40,345 bases of DNA from Acidobacteriota bacterium. GTDB taxonomy: Bacteria; Acidobacteriota; UBA6911; RPQK01; JAJDTT01. A model generated the notes under the pieces. It was not told where the DNA came from, did not search any database, and worked only from the letters and a program-made list of their open reading frames with translations. The stretch covers positions 1-40,345 of the forward strand of contig JAJDTT010000164.1 of NCBI GenBank assembly GCA_022827025.1, read 5' to 3'. Position 1 is the stretch's first letter. Every line of letters begins with the position of its first letter. The translations under genes and the position numbers were made by a program. Shown here in pieces: positions 27,087 through 35,461 of the stretch.

Positions 27087-27189
27087 GTCGATCCCAAGCT
27101 CGTAAGAGTGCTGATTTCGGTTTATTTAAAAGGGATTTACGAAGATTTATCCAAGAAGAGTCTCAAGCAACGGGGTCCACGGGCGGTCG

Positions 27190-27675
27190 CTACATCTTGT
27201 ACTTGCCCATTTCTTCCGGGTTGAGATTCTCCAGCCACTTGCGCACCTCCTCCGGATCCAGGTTCTCCTTGTCCAGAGTGATGTTGCGGCTGTTGTTGAT
27301 GACGTCTTCCGTGACGTAGATGGGGGAGTCGGTGCGAAGGGCCAGGGCGATGGCGTCGCTGGGGCGGCTGTCGATGGCGATGGGTTCCCCGTCGAGCCTG
27401 AGATGGATCAACGCGTAGAAGGTGTTGTCCTTGAGCTCCGTGACGACGACCTTGTAGATCTCGGCATCGAGCTGCATGAGGATGTTCTTGATCAGGTCAT
27501 GAGTCATGGGACGCGGCGTGTCGATCCGCTCCACCTGGAGCGCGATGGCGTTGGCCTCGAAAATCCCGACCCAGATCGGAAGCAGGGTGTTCTTCTTCAC
27601 GTCCTGGAGGATGATGATCGGAGAATTGGTGATGGGATCCATCATCAGTCCGCGGATTTTGAATTCTCGCTCCAT
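27190..27675 (-). CDS. Bifunctional nuclease (DUF151) family protein
   Basis: A 161-aa protein with the DUF151/BFN domain: MMDPITNSPIIILQDV, LLPIWVGIFEANAIAL, TPRPMTHDL, FYALIHL and IDSRPSDAIALALRTDSPIY, then an acidic, basic-ended tail. Plant members are reported to have RNase and DNase activity; the role in bacteria is little known. The ATG is 8 nt after the miaB stop with GGAGT 5 nt upstream, so it is cotranscribed with miaB. This pairing suggests a link with RNA metabolism and is something I associate with Acidobacteriota. Confidence 0.88.
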   Translation of the reverse strand: MEREFKIRGLMMDPITNSPIIILQDVKKNTLLPIWVGIFEANAIALQVERIDTPRPMTHDLIKNILMQLDAEIYKVVVTELKDNTFYALIHLRLDGEPIAIDSRPSDAIALALRTDSPIYVTEDVINNSRNITLDKENLDPEEVRKWLENLNPEEMGKYKM

Positions 27676-27683
27676 GTGGACTC

Positions 27684-29033
27684 CTAGTGGCTGGTCTCGG
27701 GACCGATTCTGGTTCCCAGGAGACTGTTGGCTCCGATTCCGGTGATGTGGACCCGGACGAAGGAACCGGGAGGGTCCTGACCCGGGAAATTGACCACCTT
27801 GTTGGTCGCCGTCCTTCCGAAGATGTTCACGCCGTCCCGAGAGGGTCCTTCGACCAGGACTTCGAATTCCCCGCCCAGATAACGGTCCCGGTGAAGCTCG
27901 AGCTGGATCTCTTTCTGGCGGCGCTGCAACTGCATCAGACGGCGGGTCTTCTCGAGGTCGGTCTGATCATCCGTCCAGTGCTCGGCATCCGTATAGGGCC
28001 GGGGGGAGTATTTGAAGGAGAACATGGACTCGTAGCGGACCGCTTCCAGGAGGCTCATGGTCTGCTGAAAATCGGCTTCCGTCTCCCCCGGAAATCCGAC
28101 GATCACATCGGTGGAAAACGCAAAATCGGGATTCCAGCGGCGAAACTTCTCAACGATCTCCAGATATCTCTCGCGGGTGTACTGCCTCCGCATTCGCTTC
28201 AGAATCGGATTCGAGCCGCTCTGGACCGGCAGGTGGACCTGGGAACAGAGTCGGGGCTCCTGCGCCATCAGTGCGATGGCGTCGTCGTTGAACTCGCGCG
28301 GATGCGGAGACGTGAACCGGATTCGCCGGATTCCATCCACGCGGACCACCTGAGCCAGGAGCTCGGCGAAGCGGAACCGGGGCCGCCGGGGATCTCGATA
28401 ACTGTTGACGGTCTGTCCCAGGAGGACGATCTCCACGAATCCCAGATCGGCCGCGCGCCGGACTTCGGACAAAATGGCTTCGGCGGGCCGATTCCGCTCC
28501 TTGCCCCGCGTAAAGGGCACGATGCAGAAGGTGCAGCGCTTGTTGCACCCCTCCATGATGGTGATCTGGGCCCTGAATCGGCTTGAGCGCAGAACCGGTT
28601 CGATCTCGACCGGAATCGAGTCCGCCAGGAACCGGGTCCGGACCCGCCGGGAGGGATCGGGATCCGAATCCTTGGAGTCCAGCTCGTCCAGAAGGTCGGG
28701 CAACGAGTGGTAGAGGTGGGTCCCCACGACCAGGTCGATAAACGGAGCCCGCTTCAGCATCCGCTCGCCCTCTTGCTGGGCCACGCAGCCCACCACCCCG
28801 ATTCTGAAGTTGTTCTCCTTGCGCTTTCGCTCCTTCATCTGTCCCAGACGGCTGTAGACCTTCTGGGCCGCCTTCTCGCGGACGCTGCAGGTGTTGAGGA
28901 GGAAGAGATCGGCCTCCTCGGGATTCGAGACCGGAGTCATGCCGCGATGAACCAGGAGCCCGGAGATCTTCTCCGAGTCATGCACGTTCATCTGGCATCC
29001 GAAGGTTTCGATAAAAAAGCGTTCGGAACGCAT
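27684..29033 (-). CDS. miaB: tRNA-2-methylthio-N6-dimethylallyladenosine synthase MiaB
   Basis: MiaB adds a methylthio group to i6A37 of tRNAs reading UNN codons. The 449-aa product has the N-terminal UPF0004 domain with cluster cysteines 13, 49 and 83 (ETFGCQMN, NTCSVRE, VGCVAQ), the radical-SAM motif EGCNKRCTFC with Cys163, 167 and 170, and a C-terminal TRAM domain. The GCQMN and NTCSVRE details favour MiaB over MtaB or RimO. The ATG at 29033 has GGAG about 8 nt upstream. recN lies 131 nt upstream and the nuclease gene 8 nt downstream. Confidence 0.95.
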   Translation of the reverse strand: MRSERFFIETFGCQMNVHDSEKISGLLVHRGMTPVSNPEEADLFLLNTCSVREKAAQKVYSRLGQMKERKRKENNFRIGVVGCVAQQEGERMLKRAPFIDLVVGTHLYHSLPDLLDELDSKDSDPDPSRRVRTRFLADSIPVEIEPVLRSSRFRAQITIMEGCNKRCTFCIVPFTRGKERNRPAEAILSEVRRAADLGFVEIVLLGQTVNSYRDPRRPRFRFAELLAQVVRVDGIRRIRFTSPHPREFNDDAIALMAQEPRLCSQVHLPVQSGSNPILKRMRRQYTRERYLEIVEKFRRWNPDFAFSTDVIVGFPGETEADFQQTMSLLEAVRYESMFSFKYSPRPYTDAEHWTDDQTDLEKTRRLMQLQRRQKEIQLELHRDRYLGGEFEVLVEGPSRDGVNIFGRTATNKVVNFPGQDPPGSFVRVHITGIGANSLLGTRIGPETSH

Positions 29034-29049
29034 CTTTCAAACTCCGCGC

Positions 29050-29078
29050 GCCGGGGCGCCACAATTCCCCGCCCCGGC
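29050..29078. other. GC-rich hairpin between recN and miaB
   Basis: GCCGGGGCG (29050-29058) pairs perfectly with CGCCCCGGC (29070-29078) around 11 nt. It lies after the recN stop on minus and 17 nt before the miaB start. Lacking a U-tract, it may reduce rather than stop read-through. A second, weaker CAAAC/GTTTG hairpin follows at about 29083-29096. Confidence 0.4.
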
Positions 29079-29164
29079 CGGCAAACAGCCGTTTGGCCGC
29101 CGCAACGGAGTTCATTCTAGCCGATGCTCAAAAGGCGAGACAATTGAGCAGGGTCAAAACGGGT

Positions 29165-30889
29165 TCAGCCTGGCTGCGTCGCCGGAACCGGGGGATCGTC
29201 CCGGGACCCCGGGCCGGAGCCGGCCGCTGCCCGCCGAAGCAATTCCCGGGCCTGCCGGAGGGCCGTCTCCGTCAACGAATCGCCGGCCGCCATGCGGGCC
29301 AATTCCCTGACCCGCTCGTCTGCATCCAGAACCCGGACCTTGATGACGGTTCTTCCCTGGTGGATTCCCTTGTCCACGTGCAGATGGCGCGTTGCGTGAC
29401 AGGCCAACTGAGGCCAGTGGGAGATGCAGAACACCTGGTCGCGACGGGCCAGGCGGGCCAATTTCAGACCCACGGTGGACGCCACCCGGCCGCCGATGCC
29501 GGCGTCCACCTCGTCGAAGACCAAGGTCTTGGAATACGGCGTGAATGCAACCACCGATTTCAGGGCCAGCGTGACTCGCGAAAGCTCCCCTCCCGACGCC
29601 GTCCGCCCCAAGGGCCTGGGCGACTCCCCCGGGTTGGGACTGATGAGGAATTCCGCGGCATCCGTTCCCTGCCCCGTCTGGACCGACTCGTCGGTTTCGA
29701 TCCGGACCCGGAATACGCAACCGCCCATGGCCAGTTGGGAAAGCTCCTCCTCCACCCTCCGGCAGAACTCTTGCGCGTCTGTCCGGCGTTTCCGGGAGAG
29801 CTTTCGGGACAACGAGAGATACCGGGATTCAAGGTCTCTCTCCTCCCGGCTCAACTCCTCCTCCCGCATCCGGGAGAGGTCCACCGAAGCCAACTCTTCC
29901 TCGACTCTCGCCTGGTGTTCGAGAACCTCCTCCAATGACGGCCCGTACTTTCTCTTGAGGCCCTCCAAGGCCGAGAGTCTTTCTCCGACTTCGTCCAGGC
30001 GCGCCGCGTCCCACTGGATCGACGCGGCGTAGTCGCGCAGTTCCAGGCCCACTTCCTCCACCTGGTATCGAAGGTCGAGACTGCGCTCGGCCACGGACTC
30101 CATATCCGGATCGAGACGGCTGAGATCATGCAGCCGCTGGTGGGCCTGATCCATGAGAGAGAGGACACTCGACTCCTGGTCGTAGAGCAGCCGATAGCTC
30201 TCGTATGCGGCCTGGTGCCGGCTCTCCGCCGTCGCCAGCAGATCCCGCTCCCGCTCCAGCTTCCGATCCAGTCCCGGTTCCAGGGAGAGTTGGTCCAGCT
30301 CGGACCGCTGGAAACGGAGCGTCTCCATTCTCTCAAGCCGCCGGCTCGCGCCTTCCCGGAGCCGTTCGAGACGCCGGCGAACCGCCTCCAGATCGACGTA
30401 GACCTGCCGGACCCGGTCCAGGAGGTCCCCGTTTTCTCCAAATCCGTCCAGGTGCCGAAGGTGGGTCCGCGGCCGCAACAGGCTCTGTTGATCATGCTGG
30501 CCGTGGATGTCCGCCATCAGTCTCCCCAGGCGGACCAGGAGGCCCAGCGTCGAAAGGTTCCCGTTGATGAAGATTCGATTGGCGCCGGTCCGGGAGATCT
30601 CGCGCCGGATCACGATTTCGCCGTCTTCGGCGTCCAGACCCGTTTCCTCCAGAAAGGACCAGGCGGGATGCTCTGGTTCCAGGGAGAAGACGCCCTCGAC
30701 CCGGGCCTTCTCGAAGCCCTCCCGGATCATCTCCTGGGAGGCTCGTTCACCTGCCAACAGGGACACCGAATCCACCAGAATCGATTTTCCGGATCCGGTC
30801 TCGCCGGTGATCAGATTGAACCCCGGCGCGAAATCCAGGTCCAGCCGGTCGATCAATGCGAAGTTACTGATACGAAGGTACTTGAGCAT
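29165..30889 (-). CDS. recN: DNA repair protein RecN
   Basis: RecN is an SMC-like ATPase that acts at double-strand breaks. The 574-aa protein opens with MLKYLRISNFALIDRLDLDF and Walker A GETGSGKS (29-36); the long middle is a coiled coil rich in Arg, Glu and Leu, and the end has the signature SGGELSR followed by Walker B LVFDEVDAGIGG. The ATG at 30889 is chosen from this N-terminus; the frame runs open for 69 more codons upstream without homology. No Shine-Dalgarno sequence is seen. A TATAAT lies 55 nt upstream, and tolQ diverges 170 nt away. I saw no LexA box. Confidence 0.95.
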   Translation of the reverse strand: MLKYLRISNFALIDRLDLDFAPGFNLITGETGSGKSILVDSVSLLAGERASQEMIREGFEKARVEGVFSLEPEHPAWSFLEETGLDAEDGEIVIRREISRTGANRIFINGNLSTLGLLVRLGRLMADIHGQHDQQSLLRPRTHLRHLDGFGENGDLLDRVRQVYVDLEAVRRRLERLREGASRRLERMETLRFQRSELDQLSLEPGLDRKLERERDLLATAESRHQAAYESYRLLYDQESSVLSLMDQAHQRLHDLSRLDPDMESVAERSLDLRYQVEEVGLELRDYAASIQWDAARLDEVGERLSALEGLKRKYGPSLEEVLEHQARVEEELASVDLSRMREEELSREERDLESRYLSLSRKLSRKRRTDAQEFCRRVEEELSQLAMGGCVFRVRIETDESVQTGQGTDAAEFLISPNPGESPRPLGRTASGGELSRVTLALKSVVAFTPYSKTLVFDEVDAGIGGRVASTVGLKLARLARRDQVFCISHWPQLACHATRHLHVDKGIHQGRTVIKVRVLDADERVRELARMAAGDSLTETALRQARELLRRAAAGSGPGSRDDPPVPATQPG

Positions 30890-30944
30890 GACGTGCCGAG
30901 AGGAGATGAGGTCCGGTTTTGTCCTGGACCCGGAAACAGGAATC

Positions 30945-30950
30945 ATTATA
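30945..30950 (-). promoter_or_regulatory. Probable -10 box for recN
   Basis: A consensus TATAAT on minus, 55 nt before the recN ATG, in the recN-tolQ divergent region. No clear -35 is present at standard spacing. Confidence 0.45.
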
Positions 30951-31059
30951 GGGAAACCGTGGCTGCTCCGGGAGACGCCCGGGGCCGGATATGTGACATA
31001 GGCCTGTTCTACAATTCCGTGGGCTGTTTTCGAAAGGGGTCGACCGTGGCGACGGGGGA

Positions 31060-31782
31060 ATGATGGCAGGTGGTTGGCTGATCGCTCAGGGTTCATTCGG
31101 CAGCTTCTGGTCTCTTATCGCCCAGAGCGGGCCGGTGGCTCTCCTGGTGCTTGCCGTCCTGCTCTTCTTCTCCGTTCTGTCCTGGACTATCATCGTCTCC
31201 AAGGTCAGGGCCTACAAGAGGGTGGAAGAGCAGTCGTACGAGTTCACCGAATTCTTTCGGCGCAGTTCCAGTCTCTCCGAGATCCACCGCGCCTGTGATG
31301 ATTTCCCGCTTTCGCCGCTGGCCGGAATATTCAAGGCCGGCTATCGGGAGCTGGATCATTGGATTCAAGCCAAGGGAGACATGAGCCGGACCAACCCCAT
31401 GGACCAGCACGTGGCCCTACGCAGCATCGGAGGATTGGAGAGGGCGTTGCGCAAAGCGGCCGGCGCCGAGATGACCACCCTGGAAGGCTCGCTGAGTTGG
31501 CTGGCGACGACGGGATCGGTCACCCCGTTCATCGGCCTCTTCGGAACCGTCATCGGGATCATCAACGCGTTTCAAGGATTGGGAGAGGGTTCGGGCACCA
31601 CCATCCAGGCCGTTGCTCCCGGGATCAGCGAGGCCCTGGTCGCGACGGCCGCGGGGCTTTTCGCAGCAATTCCTGCGGTGATCGCCTACAACCATTTCCT
31701 GAACCGGCTGAAGGTCATCGGCATCGAAATGGACGATTTCACCACCGAGCTCCTGAACCTGATCGAGCGGAGTTTCGCCTGA
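31060..31782 (+). CDS. tolQ: TolQ proton-channel subunit of the Tol-Pal system
   Basis: TolQ with TolR forms the inner-membrane motor that uses the proton gradient to energise TolA. The 240-aa protein has one N-terminal membrane helix (about 24-46), a cytoplasmic loop, and two helices (about 148-170 and 190-212) with the family motifs TTGSVTPFIGLFGTVIGII and ISEALVATAAGLFAAIPAV. An ATG at 31063 follows directly and has the better ribosome spacing from GGGGGA, so the first residue is uncertain. It begins the Tol operon, since the order and strand with tolR, tolA, tolB, pal and cpoB are conserved. Confidence 0.94.
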   Translation: MMAGGWLIAQGSFGSFWSLIAQSGPVALLVLAVLLFFSVLSWTIIVSKVRAYKRVEEQSYEFTEFFRRSSSLSEIHRACDDFPLSPLAGIFKAGYRELDHWIQAKGDMSRTNPMDQHVALRSIGGLERALRKAAGAEMTTLEGSLSWLATTGSVTPFIGLFGTVIGIINAFQGLGEGSGTTIQAVAPGISEALVATAAGLFAAIPAVIAYNHFLNRLKVIGIEMDDFTTELLNLIERSFA

Positions 31783-31916
31783 TGAAACGAATCCTGAGCC
31801 GCGGCGGCCAGGTACTCGAGCATTCACGTCTTCGGCCGGAACCGTACCGTTCCGTCTCCGTCCGGCGGCGGAACGGCCTTGGCAAAAGGGGGACATCGTG
31901 GCCTTCTCCGGCATAA
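31782..31916 (+). CDS. Possible 44-codon minicistron between tolQ and tolR
   Basis: The tolQ stop TGA overlaps an ATG (TGATG), opening a 44-codon frame that ends 19 nt inside tolR. The product would be very basic (MKRILSRGGQ at its start) with no domain. It might pass ribosomes from tolQ to tolR across a 115-nt gap that contains a hairpin. It may equally be a chance frame. Confidence 0.25.
   Translation: MKRILSRGGQVLEHSRLRPEPYRSVSVRRRNGLGKRGTSWPSPA
31847..31876 (+). other. Hairpin between tolQ and tolR
   Basis: CCGTTCCG (31847-31854) pairs perfectly with CGGAACGG (31869-31876), extendable by two pairs including a wobble. It ends about 8 nt before the tolR ribosome site AGGGGG and so could affect tolR translation. 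Confidence 0.45.
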
Positions 31917-32317
31917 ATCCGACTCGGCCTTCCATGTCCGAGATCAACGTCACTCCGCTGGTGGACGTCGTACTGGTCCTCCTGATCATCTTCATGGTGA
32001 CGGCGCCGATTCTGCAGACCGGAATCGAAGTCAATCTGCCGCGGACGCGCACCGTTTCCGGCGTCGATCCGGAGCAGCGCGCCGTGGTGACCATCGGGCG
32101 GGAGGAAACCCTGTACTATGGGTCCTCACCATTGAATTTCAATGAGTTGGGAAACCGGTTGAAGATCGATATCGGGACCGGAAACCTGCCCGTGTTCCTC
32201 CAGGCCGATGAGGATGTCCGCTGGAAAACGATCGTCGCGGTCATGGACGAGATCCGGGTCTCGGGATACGCGAATATCCAGGTCGTGACCCGGCCCTTCA
32301 AGGAGAAAGCGCCCTAG
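31898..32317 (+). CDS. tolR: TolR/ExbD family protein
   Basis: TolR is the second motor subunit, with one membrane helix and a periplasmic domain. The 139-aa product has MSEINVTPLVDVVLVLLIIF at 13-32, in which the proton-handling Asp23 aligns with that of TolR/ExbD. The chosen start is GTG at 31898, with AAAGGGGGA about 6 nt upstream; the ATG at 31934 has no ribosome site. The periplasmic part ends in NIQVVTRP. Position between tolQ and a TolA-like gene favours TolR over ExbD. Confidence 0.92.
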   Translation: MAFSGINPTRPSMSEINVTPLVDVVLVLLIIFMVTAPILQTGIEVNLPRTRTVSGVDPEQRAVVTIGREETLYYGSSPLNFNELGNRLKIDIGTGNLPVFLQADEDVRWKTIVAVMDEIRVSGYANIQVVTRPFKEKAP

Positions 32318-32341
32318 GCTCCTAGCCCGTCGCAGAAACCG

Positions 32342-33175
32342 ATGCCGCAAAGCCGAATCCTGATCACCCACGTCAAGAGCGACCGCCTTTCGCGTCCGTT
32401 CGTGTTTTCGGCGGTGGCGCACATGGTCCTTTTTCTGGGCGCCACCTTCGTAACCGACCTCTTCCCACCCGTGGAGATCGTCAGCGGAAGCACCGGCGAG
32501 GGCGGAGGCCAGGGAGGAAACCTGGTCTCGGTCGGCCTGGCGGCCGATCTGGGCGGCGGCGCCGGCATGTACAAGCCGGCAGTGACCCCCAGAGTCCAGG
32601 CGGCTCCCCCTCCCCAGGCCAGGCGGAAGCAGGAGGTGACCCCGAAGCCGGCGCCCGAACAGGTCGAGTTTCAGCAGAAGACTTCGCGCAAGCGCCGGTC
32701 CCGCCCGAAGAAAAAAGCGCCCGTCTCTTCCCGCGCCGGTTCCAAGGACTCCCAATCCGACGCCAGGGCCCAGGTCCCCCGAAAAGCCGATGCCGGCAGC
32801 GGCGGCGCCGGTGGAGCCCCCTCGGGATCCGGGGGTGGATTCGGCAGTGGACAGGGAGTGCGCGTCGGCAGCGGCACCGGGCAGGCGGGATTGCACTCCT
32901 GGTACGCCCGCCAGGTCGAGCAGCGGGTGGGGCAGAACTGGCTCCGGGCCTCGTTGGGTGCGCTGGCGAGACCCGTGGAGACGGTCGTCAGTTTCGAGGT
33001 GCTGCGAAACGGCCGGATCCATCGGGTCAAACTGGAGCGGCCCAGCGGCGTCCGAGCCGTCGATCTGGCCGCTCAACGCGCCATCCGCGCCAGCAGTCCA
33101 TTGCCCGCTCTTCCGCCCGAGTTGCGAAACCGAAGAGTGCGATTTGTGACCTACTTCCAATATCCCCCACGGTGA
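32342..33175 (+). CDS. tolA: TolA/TonB-like energy-transducing protein
   Basis: This protein spans the periplasm and passes motor force to the outer membrane. In 277 aa it has one N-terminal membrane helix (about 20-38) containing S23xxxH27, the SxxxH motif that TonB and TolA use to contact the motor, then a Pro/Lys/Arg- and Gly/Ser-rich linker (about 75-185) and a C-terminal TonB-like domain (ETVVSFEVLRNGRIHRVKL). The C-domain looks more like TonB than E. coli TolA, and the linker is short; its place in the operon supports the TolA role. The ATG follows tolR by 24 nt without an obvious ribosome site. Confidence 0.85.
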   Translation: MPQSRILITHVKSDRLSRPFVFSAVAHMVLFLGATFVTDLFPPVEIVSGSTGEGGGQGGNLVSVGLAADLGGGAGMYKPAVTPRVQAAPPPQARRKQEVTPKPAPEQVEFQQKTSRKRRSRPKKKAPVSSRAGSKDSQSDARAQVPRKADAGSGGAGGAPSGSGGGFGSGQGVRVGSGTGQAGLHSWYARQVEQRVGQNWLRASLGALARPVETVVSFEVLRNGRIHRVKLERPSGVRAVDLAAQRAIRASSPLPALPPELRNRRVRFVTYFQYPPR

Positions 33176-33191
33176 AATAAGGGATTGAATC

Positions 33192-34532
33192 ATGCCTCCA
33201 GCCATTTTGGTCTTCGCCATCGTCCTCATTCTCATGCTCGCCGCGCCGACGGGAATGGCGCAGCCGTCCGACGTCAGGATCTATCCCAAGGCACGAGAGA
33301 GCACGCGCCTGGCGGTGGCCGACTTCGTGGCCCGGACGGCGGTCACTCCCCGGACCCGCACGGCCGCGAAGGTCTTCAATGACGTTCTCTGGAAGGACCT
33401 CAAGTTCTCGGCGTTCTTCGAGATGCCGTCCAAGAGCTTCTATCCCTTGAAGCCGTTGCGGTCGCCGCAGGACGTGAGTTTCGATCACTGGCAGGCGCCG
33501 ACGCTGGACGTCGACTTTCTGGCCTTCGGCAACCTCCACGTGGATGCCGCCGGAGCCATGATCGAAGGTTACCTCTACGACGTGAAGACGCGCCAGCAGG
33601 TCCTGGGAAAGCGCTATTCCGTAGCCGACGCGACGCTGATTCGAAGAGTCGCCCACCAGTTGGCGGACCAGATCGTCTACCAGTTGTCGGCCGGCACCAG
33701 CCAGGGCGTGGCCAGTACGCAGATCACATACAGCTCTCTGAAATCGGGGAGCAAGGAAATCTACACCATGGACTATGACGGTTCCAACGTCCGAACCGTC
33801 ACCGCCAACCAGGGAATCAACAAGTTTCCCGACTGGTCCGGCGACAATTCCAAACTGGCCTTCGTCACCATACTCCCCGGCAGCGCCCGCTGGCAGTTCT
33901 GGATCCAGAGCCTGCAAGGCGGCCGGAATGTCATTCCGACACCCACTTCATACGTTTCGTCACCGGCTTTCTCTCCCGATGGCGGGCGGATCGCTTACTC
34001 CGCCCGCGGCCGCGGGCATTCCAACGCGGACATCTACGTGAGGAACACCGACGGATCCGGTGATATCAACATTTCCCATCATCCCGCCATCGACACTTCG
34101 CCGACCTGGAGCCCCTCGTCCCGGCAGATCGCCTTCATTTCGGACCGGACCGGACGGCCCCAGCTCTGGCTCATGGATGCCGACGGGTCCGACGTCCGGC
34201 AATTGGTGTCGGAAGGAGGTCACTGCGACAGTCCCAGTTGGGCTCCGGACGGGAGACACATCATCTACTCCTGGCAGGCCCCAAAACGTTGGAAACACGA
34301 TGTTTACATAGTGGAAGTGGCCAGCGGAAAAATCTTCCAACTGACTTCGGGAACCGGAAGCAACGAACATCCCGACTGGTCGCCGGACGGCAGGCACATC
34401 GTTTTCCAGAGTACGCGAACCGGGTCCAAACAGCTTTTCATCATGAATGCCGACGGCAAGAGTAGAAGGCAAATTACAGCCTATGGTATAAACGAAAGTC
34501 CAGCTTGGTCAGGCTACCTGACCCGTCCCTGA
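33192..34532 (+). CDS. tolB: Tol-Pal system protein TolB
   Basis: TolB is a periplasmic beta-propeller that links TolA and Pal. The 446-aa product has a signal peptide (hydrophobic 4-20, cleavage near GMAQ), an N-terminal domain with VADFV and DFLAFGNL, and a C-terminal propeller with repeated motifs: IYTMDYDGSNVRTVT, FSPDGGRIAYSARG, LWLMDADGSDVRQL and WSPDGRHIVFQSTRTG. AAGGGAT lies about 7 nt before the ATG, and the gene is 16 nt after the TolA-like gene. Length and order match the family. Confidence 0.95.
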   Translation: MPPAILVFAIVLILMLAAPTGMAQPSDVRIYPKARESTRLAVADFVARTAVTPRTRTAAKVFNDVLWKDLKFSAFFEMPSKSFYPLKPLRSPQDVSFDHWQAPTLDVDFLAFGNLHVDAAGAMIEGYLYDVKTRQQVLGKRYSVADATLIRRVAHQLADQIVYQLSAGTSQGVASTQITYSSLKSGSKEIYTMDYDGSNVRTVTANQGINKFPDWSGDNSKLAFVTILPGSARWQFWIQSLQGGRNVIPTPTSYVSSPAFSPDGGRIAYSARGRGHSNADIYVRNTDGSGDINISHHPAIDTSPTWSPSSRQIAFISDRTGRPQLWLMDADGSDVRQLVSEGGHCDSPSWAPDGRHIIYSWQAPKRWKHDVYIVEVASGKIFQLTSGTGSNEHPDWSPDGRHIVFQSTRTGSKQLFIMNADGKSRRQITAYGINESPAWSGYLTRP

Positions 34533-34561
34533 GAGTTATTTTTTCCTTCCAAGGAGGTTCA

Positions 34562-35332
34562 ATGAACAGAGGCTTTCTGGTCACTGTACGATTCGTTCCC
34601 TGCGTGTTGTTGGTGCTGGCGGTGGGAAGCTGCCAGAAAAAGCCACCTCCGGCAGTTGCGGTCGACGATACTCCCAGGGTGGCGGCCCCCGCCAAACCGG
34701 AGGCGGTCATGCCGACCATCGAAATCACGGCGGCGCCCAGCACCATCGAGCGGGGCAGCCAGACGACGTTGAGTTGGAAGAGCACCGACGCCACGTCCGT
34801 GCTCATCGACGGAGGTGTCGGCAACGTCGCCGAAACCGGTTCCCTGGTCCTTTCGCCAACCGAGTCCACCACCTACACCGCCATCGCCCGCGGCAGCGGC
34901 GGCAGCGCCCGCGACAGCACCCGTGTGACCGTGGTGCCCAAGAGCGTTGCGAAACTGGCGGTCACGGATATCGAAGCACTTCAGCGGGCCATCGACGACG
35001 GGCGGGTCCGGCCAATCTTCTTCGACTATGACAGGGCTCTGTTGAGCCCCAAGTCGAAGCAGGTCCTGGAGGAGAACGCTCGCTGGATCAAGAGGTTCCC
35101 GGCGGCGACGGTCATCGTCGAGGGACACTGCGACGAACGGGGCAGCGAAGAGTACAACCTGGCTCTGGGAGACCGCCGGGCCCAGGCGACTCGCGACTAC
35201 CTGCTGGACGCCGGCGTGAGTCCGACCCAGTTGGAAGCCCTCTCCTTTGGCGAGGAGCGTCCCTTCGAGAGCTGTCACGACGAGACCTGTTGGAGCAAGA
35301 ACCGCCGCGCCCATTTCGCCGTCAAACGATAG
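34562..35332 (+). CDS. pal: Peptidoglycan-associated lipoprotein Pal with an extra Ig-like domain
   Basis: Pal is an outer-membrane lipoprotein that grips peptidoglycan. In 257 aa: a lipoprotein signal (about 1-23, VGS before Cys24), a beta-rich domain (about 51-125, TIEITAAPSTIERGSQTTL, then SWKSTDATSVLIDGGVG), and the OmpA-like domain (about 150-256) with IFFDYDRALLSPKSKQVL and the peptidoglycan-binding GHCDERGSEEYN. The middle domain, absent from E. coli Pal, resembles bacterial Ig-like modules. The ATG at 34562 has AAGGAGG 5 nt upstream. Confidence 0.93.
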   Translation: MNRGFLVTVRFVPCVLLVLAVGSCQKKPPPAVAVDDTPRVAAPAKPEAVMPTIEITAAPSTIERGSQTTLSWKSTDATSVLIDGGVGNVAETGSLVLSPTESTTYTAIARGSGGSARDSTRVTVVPKSVAKLAVTDIEALQRAIDDGRVRPIFFDYDRALLSPKSKQVLEENARWIKRFPAATVIVEGHCDERGSEEYNLALGDRRAQATRDYLLDAGVSPTQLEALSFGEERPFESCHDETCWSKNRRAHFAVKR

Positions 35333-35426
35333 GGGCAGGTGTTGAACTGACCGCCCGGCTGTGGGACCGGAGCCATCAGTCTCTCCGGTTTCACCGGTTC
35401 CGGCGGTGGATTGTACGAGATGTCCG

Positions 35427-35443
35427 GTCCCTACCGTAGGGAC
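35427..35443 (+). repeat. Perfect inverted repeat just before cpoB
   Basis: GTCCCTA-CCG-TAGGGAC, a 7-bp stem with a 3-nt loop, ends 8 nt before the cpoB ribosome site (GGGAG 35451-35455), in a 129-nt pal-cpoB gap. It could moderate cpoB translation or bind a protein. Confidence 0.35.
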
Positions 35444-35461
35444 TCAACCTGGGAGCAGGCC

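Larger units (their letters stand above)
26789..27189 (-). other. 401-nt intergenic region upstream of the SIS gene
   Basis: No convincing gene lies here; the open frames crossing it look like chance GC-rich frames. Reading on minus, it holds an A/T-rich patch with a promoter candidate (27057-27086), a 6-4-6 inverted repeat (27047-27062), CTTACG/CGTAAG arms (27067-27072 and 27101-27106), and near the SIS start a long hairpin (26807-26863) whose loop carries a direct repeat. This is long for such a compact region. Confidence 0.55.
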
